This document shows, one piece after another, positions 34,259-43,598 of a stretch of DNA of 48,434 nucleotides (within the stretch, counting starts at the first letter, position 1; each line of letters begins with the position of its first letter). A model generated the notes under the pieces. The model had not been told where the DNA came from. It searched no databases and worked only from the letters and a program-made list of their open reading frames with translations. The position numbers were made by a program, and so were the translations under genes. The stretch covers positions 1 to 48,434 of the forward strand of contig CACGGY010000001.1 in NCBI GenBank assembly GCA_902572675.1, in the 5' to 3' direction. The DNA is from an uncultured Prochlorococcus sp. (lineage in GTDB: Bacteria > Cyanobacteriota > Cyanobacteriia > PCC-6307 > Cyanobiaceae).

Positions 34259-35164
34259 TTAAAAACTTTCAAACTCTTGAACCCATTGTTTTTTGGAACA
34301 AATCACTTCTTTTTTTGTGTAGCTCATGGCAATTTTTTTTTCCTTATAAGCAACTTCTCCAATAAAAACAGGCCAAATCAATTGGTCCCGTTCATATTTG
34401 TGGATTATTCCTTGGCTATCCAGAAATAATGGATCTCCTTTTTTAATCATTTTCCAATCTTGGTTTATTCTCTCAGGATGAATTAGGCCATCAATATCTC
34501 CCTTTTCATCTCTTGGATAATCTATGCTCCCTTGATGAACGTGAACCACTAATTCCTTTGGAAGTTCTATAAGGTTGTTTTTTAATTTATCTATCTCTTC
34601 CCTTAGGGAGCGAATTATTAGAGAGAATCTATTTATAATATTTTGATCATAAAAATTCTGTGCGACAGGTCCTATCTCAATAACTAAACCACATGGCCAA
34701 GCTTCTACAAGAAAGCCTGTTTGGGCTTTATCTTTTTCGTGCAAATAAATAGGCAATCCAAATTTGTTCTGCAGTAATGCAGCTAAACAAAAATCTTTGG
34801 ATCTCCTCCCATACATAACAATGCTTGTTCCCATATTTGCAGTAGTAGTGTGCAAATCTATTGCAATTTGACAGGGTTTAGATCCCTCAATTCCAAATTC
34901 ATCTACTAAAAAATTGGCTCTATTAATTTCATAAAAGTTATTCTTGTATTGATCAAAATTCTCACTTTCTTTAAAAGATCTATTTAAATCTAAATCTATA
35001 TATCTGCAACCTTTTTCATAGGCAGCAGGATTACCTATGATGTACTCATACTCAATACCATTATTTAAACTGTTTTCCTTTATATTAAGTTGCTTAACAG
35101 CCCAAACAGGATTTATTTCATTCCCATGAGTGCCTGAAACGATAAGTATTCTTTGAATAGTCAT
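34259..35164 (-). CDS. Aspartoacylase-like zinc amidohydrolase
   Basis: 301 aa of the M14/AspA family. SGTHGNE supplies zinc ligands His13 and Glu16; DLHTTTANMG supplies His105. RYIDLDLNRSF (~54-64) is the substrate-binding segment with the conserved Asn-Arg. The catalytic Glu is in VIEIGPVAQ. Family members cleave N-acyl-aspartate; many cyanobacterial genomes carry one. The physiological substrate cannot be told from sequence. Divergent from the GST-like gene. Confidence 0.85.
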   Translation of the reverse strand: MTIQRILIVSGTHGNEINPVWAVKQLNIKENSLNNGIEYEYIIGNPAAYEKGCRYIDLDLNRSFKESENFDQYKNNFYEINRANFLVDEFGIEGSKPCQIAIDLHTTTANMGTSIVMYGRRSKDFCLAALLQNKFGLPIYLHEKDKAQTGFLVEAWPCGLVIEIGPVAQNFYDQNIINRFSLIIRSLREEIDKLKNNLIELPKELVVHVHQGSIDYPRDEKGDIDGLIHPERINQDWKMIKKGDPLFLDSQGIIHKYERDQLIWPVFIGEVAYKEKKIAMSYTKKEVICSKKQWVQEFESF

Positions 35165-35187
35165 TTTTTCTTTAAAAATAGAATTTT

Positions 35188-36141
35188 ATGCAAAATAAAT
35201 ACCTTATAAAGACCTCCAGAAAATTCTGGTTTTGGTTTTGGACCCAATTAATGAATGGCTTCGCGCCATCAGATTTATATGGTAATTATAAAAGGCCTAT
35301 AGGTATAACTATTAATAGTGAATACGATATTAATAATGAGAATGGACAAATTTATTTATTAGTAGGTCATTCTTGTCCATGGTGTCAAAGAACTTTACTC
35401 GTACACGAAATAAAAGATTTATCTAAAAAAGTTAAAGTAATTTTTTTAAAGGCAGATGTTGAGCATGGCGAATGGATTTTCAATACAAAGATTAAGGGGT
35501 GTATAAGACTTTCAGACCTTTACAAAAAAGCTAATAAAAATACTATTTTTAGAGCGACATTACCTCTTTTAATTAGCTTTGTAAAAGATGAAGTAAATAT
35601 TCTTTCTAATGAAAGTTCACAGATTATAAGACTTCTCAATTCAATAAAAAGTGAATCGAAATATCAGGCATTAATTATTAAAGATGCTAATAAAAAATTT
35701 TTAGATTTAATTAATAACAGCATTAATGATGGCGTATATAAATGTGGTTTCGCCAGAAACCAGTCAGCTTACGAAAAAGCAAGTAAAAATCTTTTCGCAG
35801 CTATAAATGAAATTGAAAATTTACTACAGAAAAAAAAAGGCGACTGGATATTTGGAGAAGAGTTAACCTACGCAGATATTTACCTTTTTCCAACGCTCAT
35901 AAGATGGGAATTGATATATAGCAAACTTTTCAAATGCACTGAACAAGAACTATCAAGTTTTGAAAAGATTATTGAATGGAGACTAAAATTCTTTAAATTA
36001 TCTAACGTAAAAGGGACATGCTTCGACAATGAATGGAAAAAAGACTACTACAAAGCTTTATTCCCTTTAAACCCAAATCAACTAATCCCAGTTTTACCAT
36101 CGCTAGAGGAAATAATGAGATTGGATTCCGAAAAAACATAA
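35188..36141 (+). CDS. Glutathionyl-hydroquinone reductase-like GST (Xi/Omega type)
   Basis: 317 aa. A thioredoxin-like N-terminal half carries the CPWC motif (Cys63-Pro-Trp-Cys66) in VGHSCPWCQRTL, typical of xi-class glutathione transferases. The all-helical C-terminal half contains GEELTYADIYLFPTLIRW (~235-252), the GST N-capping/helix motif. Related enzymes reduce glutathionyl-hydroquinones. Substrate here is unknown. ATG at 35188, 23 bases from the divergent aspartoacylase. Confidence 0.82.
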   Translation: MQNKYLIKTSRKFWFWFWTQLMNGFAPSDLYGNYKRPIGITINSEYDINNENGQIYLLVGHSCPWCQRTLLVHEIKDLSKKVKVIFLKADVEHGEWIFNTKIKGCIRLSDLYKKANKNTIFRATLPLLISFVKDEVNILSNESSQIIRLLNSIKSESKYQALIIKDANKKFLDLINNSINDGVYKCGFARNQSAYEKASKNLFAAINEIENLLQKKKGDWIFGEELTYADIYLFPTLIRWELIYSKLFKCTEQELSSFEKIIEWRLKFFKLSNVKGTCFDNEWKKDYYKALFPLNPNQLIPVLPSLEEIMRLDSEKT

Positions 36142-36260
36142 AAATCAATTTCCCCAAAAAAAAAGATGTTGTAATGAACACTTATTTAGTTCATAGATAA
36201 TGCAATTTCATTAGAAATTAACTATGTTATGTATGTCTACTAAAGTACGAAAAGCTTAAA

Positions 36261-36479
36261 ATGAAATCCATTGACGAACACATCCAAAAAGATCAATCGG
36301 AAATCGAATCTGCAAAAGCAGAGGGCAATCTTCCAAAGGTCAGACATTTAACTGAAGAGCTAAAAGAACTCGAAGAATATAAGGAACATCATCCAGAAGA
36401 TAAACATGACCCTAATGCTTTGGAATTATTTTGCGACGCCAACCCAGACGAACCAGAATGCCTCGTTTATGATGATTGA
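36261..36479 (+). CDS. cp12: Calvin-cycle regulator CP12
   Basis: 72 aa, intrinsically disordered type. The C-terminal LELFCDANPDEPECLVYDD with Cys58 and Cys67 forms the redox disulfide that docks GAPDH and phosphoribulokinase in the dark. The N-terminal cysteine pair of plant CP12 is absent. The middle (EELKELEEYKEHH) is a charged helix. CP12 proteins inactivate GAPDH/PRK when oxidised. A strong terminator follows 26 bases after the stop. Confidence 0.93.
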   Translation: MKSIDEHIQKDQSEIESAKAEGNLPKVRHLTEELKELEEYKEHHPEDKHDPNALELFCDANPDEPECLVYDD

Positions 36480-36504
36480 GTTTTCTTTTTAAAGCATAAA
36501 GTAT

Positions 36505-36533
36505 AAAAAAAGGGCTTTTTGGGCCCTTTTTTT
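36505..36533. terminator. Bidirectional rho-independent terminator after cp12
   Basis: AAAAAAAGGGC pairs with GCCCTTTTTTT around a 7-base loop (TTTTTGG). The A-run and T-run on opposite sides allow termination of cp12 (plus) and possibly of the converging 60-aa gene (minus). Confidence 0.88.
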
Positions 36534-36549
36534 ATTTATTAAATTACTA

Positions 36550-36732
36550 TTAGTAATCTCTATTAAAATCAGATGGACTTCCCGTTAAAGAACATACAAC
36601 CGACTCTTCATTTTTCATTTCCTTAACTTCTACAATCGGTCTTCCCATTTTCTTAAGAACCTCAATATCTTGCATGGTTTGACATCTAGCTATTATTTTT
36701 CCTTGTTTATCAAAACAACTGTAGAAATTCAT
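36550..36732 (-). CDS. Small conserved protein of unknown function
   Basis: 60 aa, not recognised. It begins MNFYSCFDKQGKIIARCQ and includes MQDIEVLKKMGRPIVEVKEM. No membrane segment. It has three cysteines (6, 18, 47). It lies alone between cp12 and obgE, converging on cp12 with the shared terminator between them. Confidence 0.55.
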   Translation of the reverse strand: MNFYSCFDKQGKIIARCQTMQDIEVLKKMGRPIVEVKEMKNEESVVCSLTGSPSDFNRDY

Positions 36733-36818
36733 ATTATTTTTAAAGAATTATCTTATTTATGGCTAATTTTTATTATTAAATCAAGTGTATTTATTTACAA
36801 AAAAATTTTTAATTTAAG

Positions 36819-37802
36819 TTAGATCCTTTTCCAAACTTCAGAAAGCAGTGAGGATAAACCTTTTTTTAAAGATGAAGAAATAACTAAAACTTTCTTTTTA
36901 GATAAATCTTCTAACTTTTTTGTAATTATTTGCAAATAATCATCATCTACCAGCTCCATTTTATTTAGCACTATTATCCTCTCTTTATCTAAAAGACCTT
37001 TCCCATATTTTTTTAATTCCTGCTCAATTATCTCAAAATCATGTAAAGGGTTTTCTGCAATTGCATCAATTAAGTGAACAAGTATTTTAGTTCTTTGGAT
37101 ATGCCTTAAAAAATCATGGCCTAAACCTACTCCATCAGCTGCCCCTGATATTAATCCAGGAATATCCGCAAAAAGGCAACCATTCCCGTCCATTTTTCTT
37201 ACTACACCTAAGTTAGGTATTAGAGTTGTGAAAGGATAATTTGCGATTTTTGGACGGGCAGATGACACAACAGAAATCAAGGTACTTTTCCCAGCATTTG
37301 GAAGACCTATAATCCCAACCTCTGCAAGAAGTTTTAGTTCTAATTGAACCTCCCATATCTCACCATCTTTTCCTTCAGTGAATGATTCTGGGGCTCTATT
37401 TTGATTACTTAAATAGTAAGCATTACCATGTCCACCTCTTCCTCCAATGGCAATAGTTAAAATCTGTTTATCTTTAGTTAAGTCTCCTAAAATAATGCCG
37501 GTTTTAATATCCCTTATTTCTGTACCGCAGGGTACTTTTAGGATTGTATCCTGACCTGAAGCACCTGATCTCTTATTAGGACCTCCTTTGCATCCATCTT
37601 CAGCAATTATTTCACGTTTGAATTTAAAATCTAATAACGTTTGTAGATTATTATCAGCCATCAAAATAACTGAACCCCCTCTTCCACCATTTCCCCCCGA
37701 AGGTCCTCCAGCAGGAACAAATTTTTCTCTTCTAAATGAAACTATTCCATTTCCACCTTTTCCAGCTTTAAGAATAATATTGGCTTGATCAATAAATTGC
37801 AC
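36819..37802 (-). CDS. obgE: Obg GTPase
   Basis: 327 aa. The Gly-rich Obg fold occupies residues ~1-155 (GKGGNGIVSFRREKFVPAGGPSGGNGGRGG). It is followed by the G domain with G1 GLPNAGKS (166-173), G3 DIPGLI and G4 NKMELV. Obg binds the 50S subunit and links ribosome assembly to nucleotide status. No C-terminal OCT extension, as in cyanobacterial short forms. It is followed upstream by mutS2 on the same strand. Confidence 0.96.
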   Translation of the reverse strand: MQFIDQANIILKAGKGGNGIVSFRREKFVPAGGPSGGNGGRGGSVILMADNNLQTLLDFKFKREIIAEDGCKGGPNKRSGASGQDTILKVPCGTEIRDIKTGIILGDLTKDKQILTIAIGGRGGHGNAYYLSNQNRAPESFTEGKDGEIWEVQLELKLLAEVGIIGLPNAGKSTLISVVSSARPKIANYPFTTLIPNLGVVRKMDGNGCLFADIPGLISGAADGVGLGHDFLRHIQRTKILVHLIDAIAENPLHDFEIIEQELKKYGKGLLDKERIIVLNKMELVDDDYLQIITKKLEDLSKKKVLVISSSLKKGLSSLLSEVWKRI

Positions 37803-37842
37803 TTAATACGCTTATTAAATTGTTTTCTAGGTATTTTTAATT

Positions 37843-40254
37843 TTATTTTATCCACGCAATACTGCAACCAGGGCCACCCTCGTTGTTGGCTGCATCTTCA
37901 ATCTTATCAACATAATTTAAACCTGATAACCAATTTCTTAGTCCTTTTTTTAATTTTCCTGTGCCAATTCCATGAACAATCCATAGCGGTCCATGAAATT
38001 TTCTAATTTTCTCCTCAATAATTATTTCGGCTTCATGAACTCTTAACCCTCTTACGTCAATTGTATTTTTACTCGTTCTAATTTTAGAAAAAGAAAAATC
38101 TTCTCTTGTAGACTTGATCTCAATTTTTGAACTTTTGAAATTAGGCTTTTCTCCATTAATACCTTCAAATTCATTTACAGATAATATGCTTCTAAATGAA
38201 CCACATTTAATTTCATAAAAACCACCTTTTTTATCTAAACCTACAATTTGTCCCGTACTATTTAGACTTTTAATCTTTACAAAATCACCTACCTGAGGGT
38301 TCCATGATATTGACTTTTCAGATTTTTTTTGGGTTAAATGTTCCGTCTCAATTTCCTTTAATCTTTTTCCAATAATTCTCGTATCCTCTCCATTAACATT
38401 TTTATCTCTTAATTTTTTAATCAAATCTATCACCTCTTTTTTAGCGGATACAATATGTTTTGATAATTTAGACCTTTCAATTTCCTGGATTTTTTCAGCA
38501 TTTAATTTTTGATATTCATAATTTCTCTTCAGTTCATCATGTAATATTTCAGTCCTTGCAATCAATTCTGCAGCAGCTTCTGCAGAATTTTGTTGTTTAA
38601 TCTTCTCTTCCTCAAGTCCTTTAATAATACTGTTAATATGGTCAACTTCTTTTGGCTTTAGATAATTTGCAGCTTCATTGAGTATGCTTTCATCAAGACC
38701 AATTCTCTTTGAAATTGACAAAGCATTACTTCTCCCAGGAATACCCCAGTTGAGTATATATTTTGGCTTTAAAGAATCCTCATCAAAGGCAACTGATACG
38801 TTTTCAAATCTTGAATCGTTATATTTTAAAGCCTTAATATCCCCATAATGTGTAGTTGCAAAAGTGATATCAGATTTATTTGCAAATTCTTTTAATAAAG
38901 CCATCGCTAGAGCACTCCCTTCAAGAGGATCTGTGCCAGATCCAATCTCATCTAGCAAAACAACTGATAATCCTTTCTTATGATCAAGTAAATCTAATAT
39001 CTCTTTTATGCGGGATATATGCCCACTGAAGGTAGATAAATTTTCTTCTAATGATTGATTATCTCCTATATCCACATATATATTTGGACAAAAAGGAATA
39101 ATAGGATTATTAGTTGAAGGTATCAATAATCCTGCTCTAGCCATTAGTAAAGACAAGCCCAAGCCTTTTAAAGCTGCTGTTTTACCTCCAGTATTTGGAC
39201 CTGTAATAGCTACAACCTTAATATTTCTATTTATATAAAAATCGACAGCTACTGGTGGAGAGGCTCCTTTTTTCTTATGTTCCCAAATCAATAACGGATG
39301 AGTAAAGCCAATTAAAGAAATAATAGGACTTTTCTCAAACCTAGGAGTTTTGCCTCCAATCCATTTCGAATATCTTGAACGAGTTAGGGCATTTTCTAAT
39401 CGCAATAAAATGGATGCCATTTCAATAAGATTTTCTGAATTATCACTAACAACCAGAGACCATTTTTTAAGTAATTTAAATTCTTCTGCTGTGATCCTAG
39501 CCTCTAAAGAGGCAATCTTATTACCTTTATTTACTACACTATCAGGCTCAAAATATACTGTATTTCCTGAAGATGAAGAGTCATGAATTATGCCTTTAAA
39601 TTTATCTACATAATTAACTTTCACTGCTAAAACGGGTCTTCCATATCGATCTCCAATAGTAGTATCTTGCAAATAAGCTAAGTTCTTTTGAATAAATTTC
39701 TCAACTAATATTTTTCTTTCAAGTTTCTTAGATAAAAATTCTTTTCTAAGAATAGATAGTTCATTACTAGCATTGTCTGAAATCCTTCCATTTGATTCAA
39801 TGCCTTTTTTAAAAATCGTTTCGATATTCTGATGGTCAATTAATTTTTTTGTAAATGATGAAATATAAGGCCTTTGTTCAAAATCTAATAAGATTTTTTT
39901 TAAATTTCTTGCTGCAGCAATTGTTTTTGCTATTTCTAACAATTCAGAAGATGAAATTACACCTCCCTTAGAACAAATTTCAATATTTCTACTAATATCA
40001 AAAACACCAGAAAAACTAATTGATTTATCTAAATTATTTTCTAGCTGAGTTATTTCAACAGTTTCATTCAAAAGTCTTTTAGATGATTCGTATTCTGAAG
40101 GGATATCAAAACTTAAAATTGCTCTTTTACCCATTTCCGTTAGGGCGAATGAAGATAAATGCGTTTTTAATGAGTCCCACTCTAAAAGGCTTATAGATTC
40201 TTCTTCTAAGGTGTTATTTGAAGATGATTTTTTTGAATAACTTTTCTCTTGCAT
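37843..40254 (-). CDS. mutS2: Endonuclease MutS2
   Basis: 803 aa from ATG 40254; a farther in-frame start at 40272 would overlap the upstream gene. The clamp/lever region (~1-330) is followed by the ATPase with Walker A GPNTGGKT (about 352-359), Walker B LLDEIGSGTDPLEG, and THYGDIK. A long coiled coil follows (~520-620). The C-terminal Smr nuclease domain has DVRGLRVHEAE and HGIGTGKLKKGLRNWL. MutS2 lacks the mismatch-recognition domain of MutS; known roles are suppression of recombination and ribosome rescue. Convergent/adjacent to obgE. Confidence 0.94.
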   Translation of the reverse strand: MQEKSYSKKSSSNNTLEEESISLLEWDSLKTHLSSFALTEMGKRAILSFDIPSEYESSKRLLNETVEITQLENNLDKSISFSGVFDISRNIEICSKGGVISSSELLEIAKTIAAARNLKKILLDFEQRPYISSFTKKLIDHQNIETIFKKGIESNGRISDNASNELSILRKEFLSKKLERKILVEKFIQKNLAYLQDTTIGDRYGRPVLAVKVNYVDKFKGIIHDSSSSGNTVYFEPDSVVNKGNKIASLEARITAEEFKLLKKWSLVVSDNSENLIEMASILLRLENALTRSRYSKWIGGKTPRFEKSPIISLIGFTHPLLIWEHKKKGASPPVAVDFYINRNIKVVAITGPNTGGKTAALKGLGLSLLMARAGLLIPSTNNPIIPFCPNIYVDIGDNQSLEENLSTFSGHISRIKEILDLLDHKKGLSVVLLDEIGSGTDPLEGSALAMALLKEFANKSDITFATTHYGDIKALKYNDSRFENVSVAFDEDSLKPKYILNWGIPGRSNALSISKRIGLDESILNEAANYLKPKEVDHINSIIKGLEEEKIKQQNSAEAAAELIARTEILHDELKRNYEYQKLNAEKIQEIERSKLSKHIVSAKKEVIDLIKKLRDKNVNGEDTRIIGKRLKEIETEHLTQKKSEKSISWNPQVGDFVKIKSLNSTGQIVGLDKKGGFYEIKCGSFRSILSVNEFEGINGEKPNFKSSKIEIKSTREDFSFSKIRTSKNTIDVRGLRVHEAEIIIEEKIRKFHGPLWIVHGIGTGKLKKGLRNWLSGLNYVDKIEDAANNEGGPGCSIAWIK

Positions 40255-40268
40255 ACAAAAAAAAAGAA

Positions 40269-40655
40269 TCAAACATTCGATTGAATCCCTTCAGGAGGAA
40301 CATAAAGCATCTCTAGCCAGTTTCCTTCAGTATCCTTCATATAAAAAGATGCTGTTCCATCTCTATGTTCATGTAAAGGACCAACTTTTACACCAGAATT
40401 TTTTAAATCATTTTGAATATTTTCCACTTCTTTTTTATTTTCAAAATGAAAAGCAAAGTGAGGTCCCGCAGCTTTGTAGCTAGGGCCTAATAACGCAAGT
40501 CCATCTTTCCCTTTACCAGCTTCTAAATAAGACCAATCTTTATCGTCCCAAACTAAATTCATACCCAGCTTAATATAAAAAGATTTTGCCCTTTCGAGAT
40601 TTTCTACTCTAAGTGCAATGTGACCAATCCTATTTACTCCTTGTGAAAGCTTCAA
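40269..40655 (-). CDS. VOC/glyoxalase-fold protein
   Basis: 128 aa. RIGHIALRVENLERAKSFYIK (~9-29) is the first betaalphabetabetabeta unit, and SFYMKDTEGNWLEMLYV (~103-119) the second, with His12 and Glu115 as likely metal ligands. Glyoxalase I enzymes share this layout, but VOC proteins have many functions and the substrate cannot be assigned. It lies 14 bases upstream of mutS2. Confidence 0.8.
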   Translation of the reverse strand: MKLSQGVNRIGHIALRVENLERAKSFYIKLGMNLVWDDKDWSYLEAGKGKDGLALLGPSYKAAGPHFAFHFENKKEVENIQNDLKNSGVKVGPLHEHRDGTASFYMKDTEGNWLEMLYVPPEGIQSNV

Positions 40656-40717
40656 AACAAAGTAGTTAATTTATTTCTTTTCTAAGAATAAACCAAATTT
40701 TTACTAATAATGAGTTT

Positions 40718-41719
40718 TTAAGTATCCTGCAACCATTGAGATGCATCACAAGCATGATAAGTGAGTATTAACTTTGCTCCTGCTCTTTTAAAACTAAGCA
40801 ATGTTTCTAATACAATATCTTTTTCGTTAATCCAGTTCTTCATAGCAGCAGACTTTACCATGGAATACTCCCCACTAACGTTGTATGCAGCTATAGGTTT
40901 ATTTGAAAAAGTGCTTAATCTATAAACAATATCCAAGTATGAGATTCCTGGTTTTACCATCAAAATATCAGCTCCTTCATACTGATCCAATGCAGATTCA
41001 ATCAAAGCCTCTTTTGAATTAGCAGGGTCCATTTGATATGTAGACTTATTGTCTGGAATTATTTTCTTACTATTTTCTCTAGGAGCCGAATCTAAAGCAG
41101 TTCTAAATGGTCCATAATAAGCAGATGAATATTTTGCTGTATAACTAATAATACCTACATCACTAAATCCTTGACTATCGAGATCAGCTCTGATTGCTCC
41201 AACTCTCCCATCCATCATGTCACTAGGACCAATAAAATCTGCTCCAGCTCTTGCTTGTGTTAAAGCTTGTTTTTTTAAAATTTCGATTGTTTCGTCGTTC
41301 AATATTTTTCCAGTTTCATCAACTAATCCATCATGACCATCACAAGAGTATGGATCCAAGGCAACATCTGTCATTATTGCCATTTCTGGAATCTCTTTTT
41401 TTAATATTCGAATAGCCTTAGGAATTAAACCGTCTTCATTAAAACATTCTGCTCCATCTTCAGTCTTTAAACTATCGTTAACTTTTGGGAAAAGAACTAC
41501 ACACCTTATTCCCAATTGCCATGCCCTAGTAACCTCCTTTATTAAGCCATTAATATCCCATCTATAAGTTCCGGGCATTGCTGAAATTTCCTCTTTAAAG
41601 TCTTTTTCATGAATAAATAATGGATATATAAAGTCAGATGCCATTAGATGGTTTTCTCTAACCATTTCTCTAATTGCTTCAGTTCTTCTTAATCTTCTAG
41701 GACGAATAATCGAATTCAT
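40718..41719 (-). CDS. hemB: Delta-aminolevulinic acid dehydratase (porphobilinogen synthase)
   Basis: 333 aa. It condenses two ALA molecules to porphobilinogen for chlorophyll and heme. RPRRLRRTEAIREMVRE at the N-terminus, FIGPSDMMDGRVGAIR, and ADILMVKPGISYLD (with the active-site Lys) are present. The metal site reads DVALDPYSCDGHDG, the Asp-rich form seen in Mg2+-type plant and cyanobacterial enzymes, with one Cys. It is expected to be cytosolic. Confidence 0.96.
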   Translation of the reverse strand: MNSIIRPRRLRRTEAIREMVRENHLMASDFIYPLFIHEKDFKEEISAMPGTYRWDINGLIKEVTRAWQLGIRCVVLFPKVNDSLKTEDGAECFNEDGLIPKAIRILKKEIPEMAIMTDVALDPYSCDGHDGLVDETGKILNDETIEILKKQALTQARAGADFIGPSDMMDGRVGAIRADLDSQGFSDVGIISYTAKYSSAYYGPFRTALDSAPRENSKKIIPDNKSTYQMDPANSKEALIESALDQYEGADILMVKPGISYLDIVYRLSTFSNKPIAAYNVSGEYSMVKSAAMKNWINEKDIVLETLLSFKRAGAKLILTYHACDASQWLQDT

Positions 41720-41926
41720 TTGAATATTATTTAAAAAAAATATTTATCTAATACATTAGTCGCTCGCCTCGCACATAAATCAATCACAGACTACTTTTGT
41801 TCAGGAAAATTAACTAAAATTTATTTAGTGAGAGCAAAAAAAGTTACAAAAATATTTTGCACAATCTTCATTTTTCACAAATTTACGTCATTAAGAGATA
41901 GTATCTTTTAGTTAAGTATTTATTTT

Positions 41927-41932
41927 AAGGAG
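41927..41932 (+). promoter_or_regulatory. Strong ribosome binding site of the SulP gene
   Basis: AAGGAG ends 7 bases before the TTG at 41940. A clear Shine-Dalgarno is unusual among genes in this window and supports the TTG as the genuine start. Confidence 0.75.
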
Positions 41933-41939
41933 AGCATCT

Positions 41940-43592
41940 TTGAAAATAATTAATGGATTTCATCTGAAAAATGTAAGAGGAGATATTCTTGGAGGCATCA
42001 CAGCCGCAGTAGTGGCTTTACCTCTCGCTCTTGCTTTTGGTAATGCTGCGTTAGGTCCTGGCGGTGCAATTTATGGACTATACGGAGCAGTAGTAGTTGG
42101 TTTTTTAGCAGCATTATTCGGCGGAACACCTGCTCAAGTTAGTGGGCCTACCGGTCCAATGAGCGTGACGGTTGCAGGAGTAGTGGCAAGTTTAGCTGCT
42201 GCTGGGGTTCCAAAAGATCTGTCTGCTGGACAAATTCTTCCATTAGTAATGGCAGCAGTAGTTATTGGAGGCTTATTACAAATATTATTTGGAATTTTAA
42301 AACTAGGGAAATATATTACTCTCGTACCATATTCTGTAGTGTCAGGATTCATGTCTGGTATTGGTTTCATAATCATTGCACTTCAAATTGGGCCATTACT
42401 TGGAATTACCACTCAGGGAAAGGTAATAGATTCTTTAACAACTGTTTTTTCTAATTTCCAACCCAACCCTGCAGCTATTGGTATATCTGTAATGACATTA
42501 GGGATAGTATTTCTTACACCTAGAAAAATTAGTCAATGGGTACCTGCTCCTCTTTTAGCATTATTGATAGTAACTCCAATATCAATATTTATGTTTGGGG
42601 AAGGCGAATTAGTTAGAATTGGTGATATTCCAAGAGGAGTACCTTCCTTAAATATTCCGAGTTTTAATCAATATCTTCCAATTATTTTCCAAGCAGGCTT
42701 GGTACTGGCTGTGCTTGGAGCAATTGATTCTTTACTTACATCTTTAGTTGCAGACAATATTTCTCAAACTAAGCATAATTCTGACAGAGAGCTAATTGGA
42801 CAAGGAATAGGTAATGCAGTAGCTGGTCTTTTCACCGGATTACCTGGTGCAGGAGCAACAATGAGAACCGTTATAAACGTCAAATCTGGAGGTTCTACTC
42901 CTATTTCTGGAATGGTTCACTCAGTTGTTTTATTAATAGTATTAGTAGGGGCAGGACCATTAGCAGAGCAAATTCCTAACGCTTTACTTGCAGGTATTCT
43001 TATAAAAGTTGGTCTAGATATTATTGATTGGGGGTTCTTGAGAAGAGCTCACAAATTATCTCTTAAAACATCTGCGGTAATGTACGGCGTACTTCTAATG
43101 ACTGTTTTTTGGGATCTAATCTGGGCAGTATTAGTTGGTGTTTTCATAGCAAATATGCTCACTATTGATTCAATAACCGAGACTCAACTAGAAGGTATGG
43201 ATGAGGATAATCCTTTATCAAAAGATGATCAAGCTAAAAATGCATTACCTGCTGATGAAAAAGCTCTACTAGATAGATGTGCAGGAGAAGTAATGTTATT
43301 TAGACTCAAAGGACCACTTAGTTTTGGAGCGGCTAAAGGTATATCTGAGAGAATGATGCTAGTAAGAAACTACAAGGTTTTAATATTAGATATTACTGAT
43401 GTACCAAGACTTGGAGTGACGGCGACTCTCGCGATAGAGGATATGATGCAAGAAGCAAAAAATAATTCCAGAAAAGCATTTGTTGCTGGGGCAAATGAAA
43501 AAGTAAAAGATAGATTAGCTAAGTTTGGAGTTGAAGGAATCATTGAGACAAGAAAAGAAGCTTTAGAAACAGCTCTAAATGAAATAGCCTAA
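41940..43592 (+). CDS. SulP-family bicarbonate transporter (BicA-like)
   Basis: 550 aa from a TTG preceded by AAGGAG. A multi-helix SulP transport domain occupies ~15-405 (DILGGITAAVVALPLALAFG; GGTPAQVSGPTGPMSVTVAG). A cytoplasmic STAS domain follows (~430-550, LLDRCAGEVMLFRLKGPLSFG). BicA-type SulP proteins import HCO3- with Na+, low affinity and high flux. The next two genes are SbtA- and SbtB-like, so this is a carbon-concentration operon; substrate is inferred from context. Confidence 0.88.
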   Translation: MKIINGFHLKNVRGDILGGITAAVVALPLALAFGNAALGPGGAIYGLYGAVVVGFLAALFGGTPAQVSGPTGPMSVTVAGVVASLAAAGVPKDLSAGQILPLVMAAVVIGGLLQILFGILKLGKYITLVPYSVVSGFMSGIGFIIIALQIGPLLGITTQGKVIDSLTTVFSNFQPNPAAIGISVMTLGIVFLTPRKISQWVPAPLLALLIVTPISIFMFGEGELVRIGDIPRGVPSLNIPSFNQYLPIIFQAGLVLAVLGAIDSLLTSLVADNISQTKHNSDRELIGQGIGNAVAGLFTGLPGAGATMRTVINVKSGGSTPISGMVHSVVLLIVLVGAGPLAEQIPNALLAGILIKVGLDIIDWGFLRRAHKLSLKTSAVMYGVLLMTVFWDLIWAVLVGVFIANMLTIDSITETQLEGMDEDNPLSKDDQAKNALPADEKALLDRCAGEVMLFRLKGPLSFGAAKGISERMMLVRNYKVLILDITDVPRLGVTATLAIEDMMQEAKNNSRKAFVAGANEKVKDRLAKFGVEGIIETRKEALETALNEIA

Positions 43593-43598
43593 TAATTT

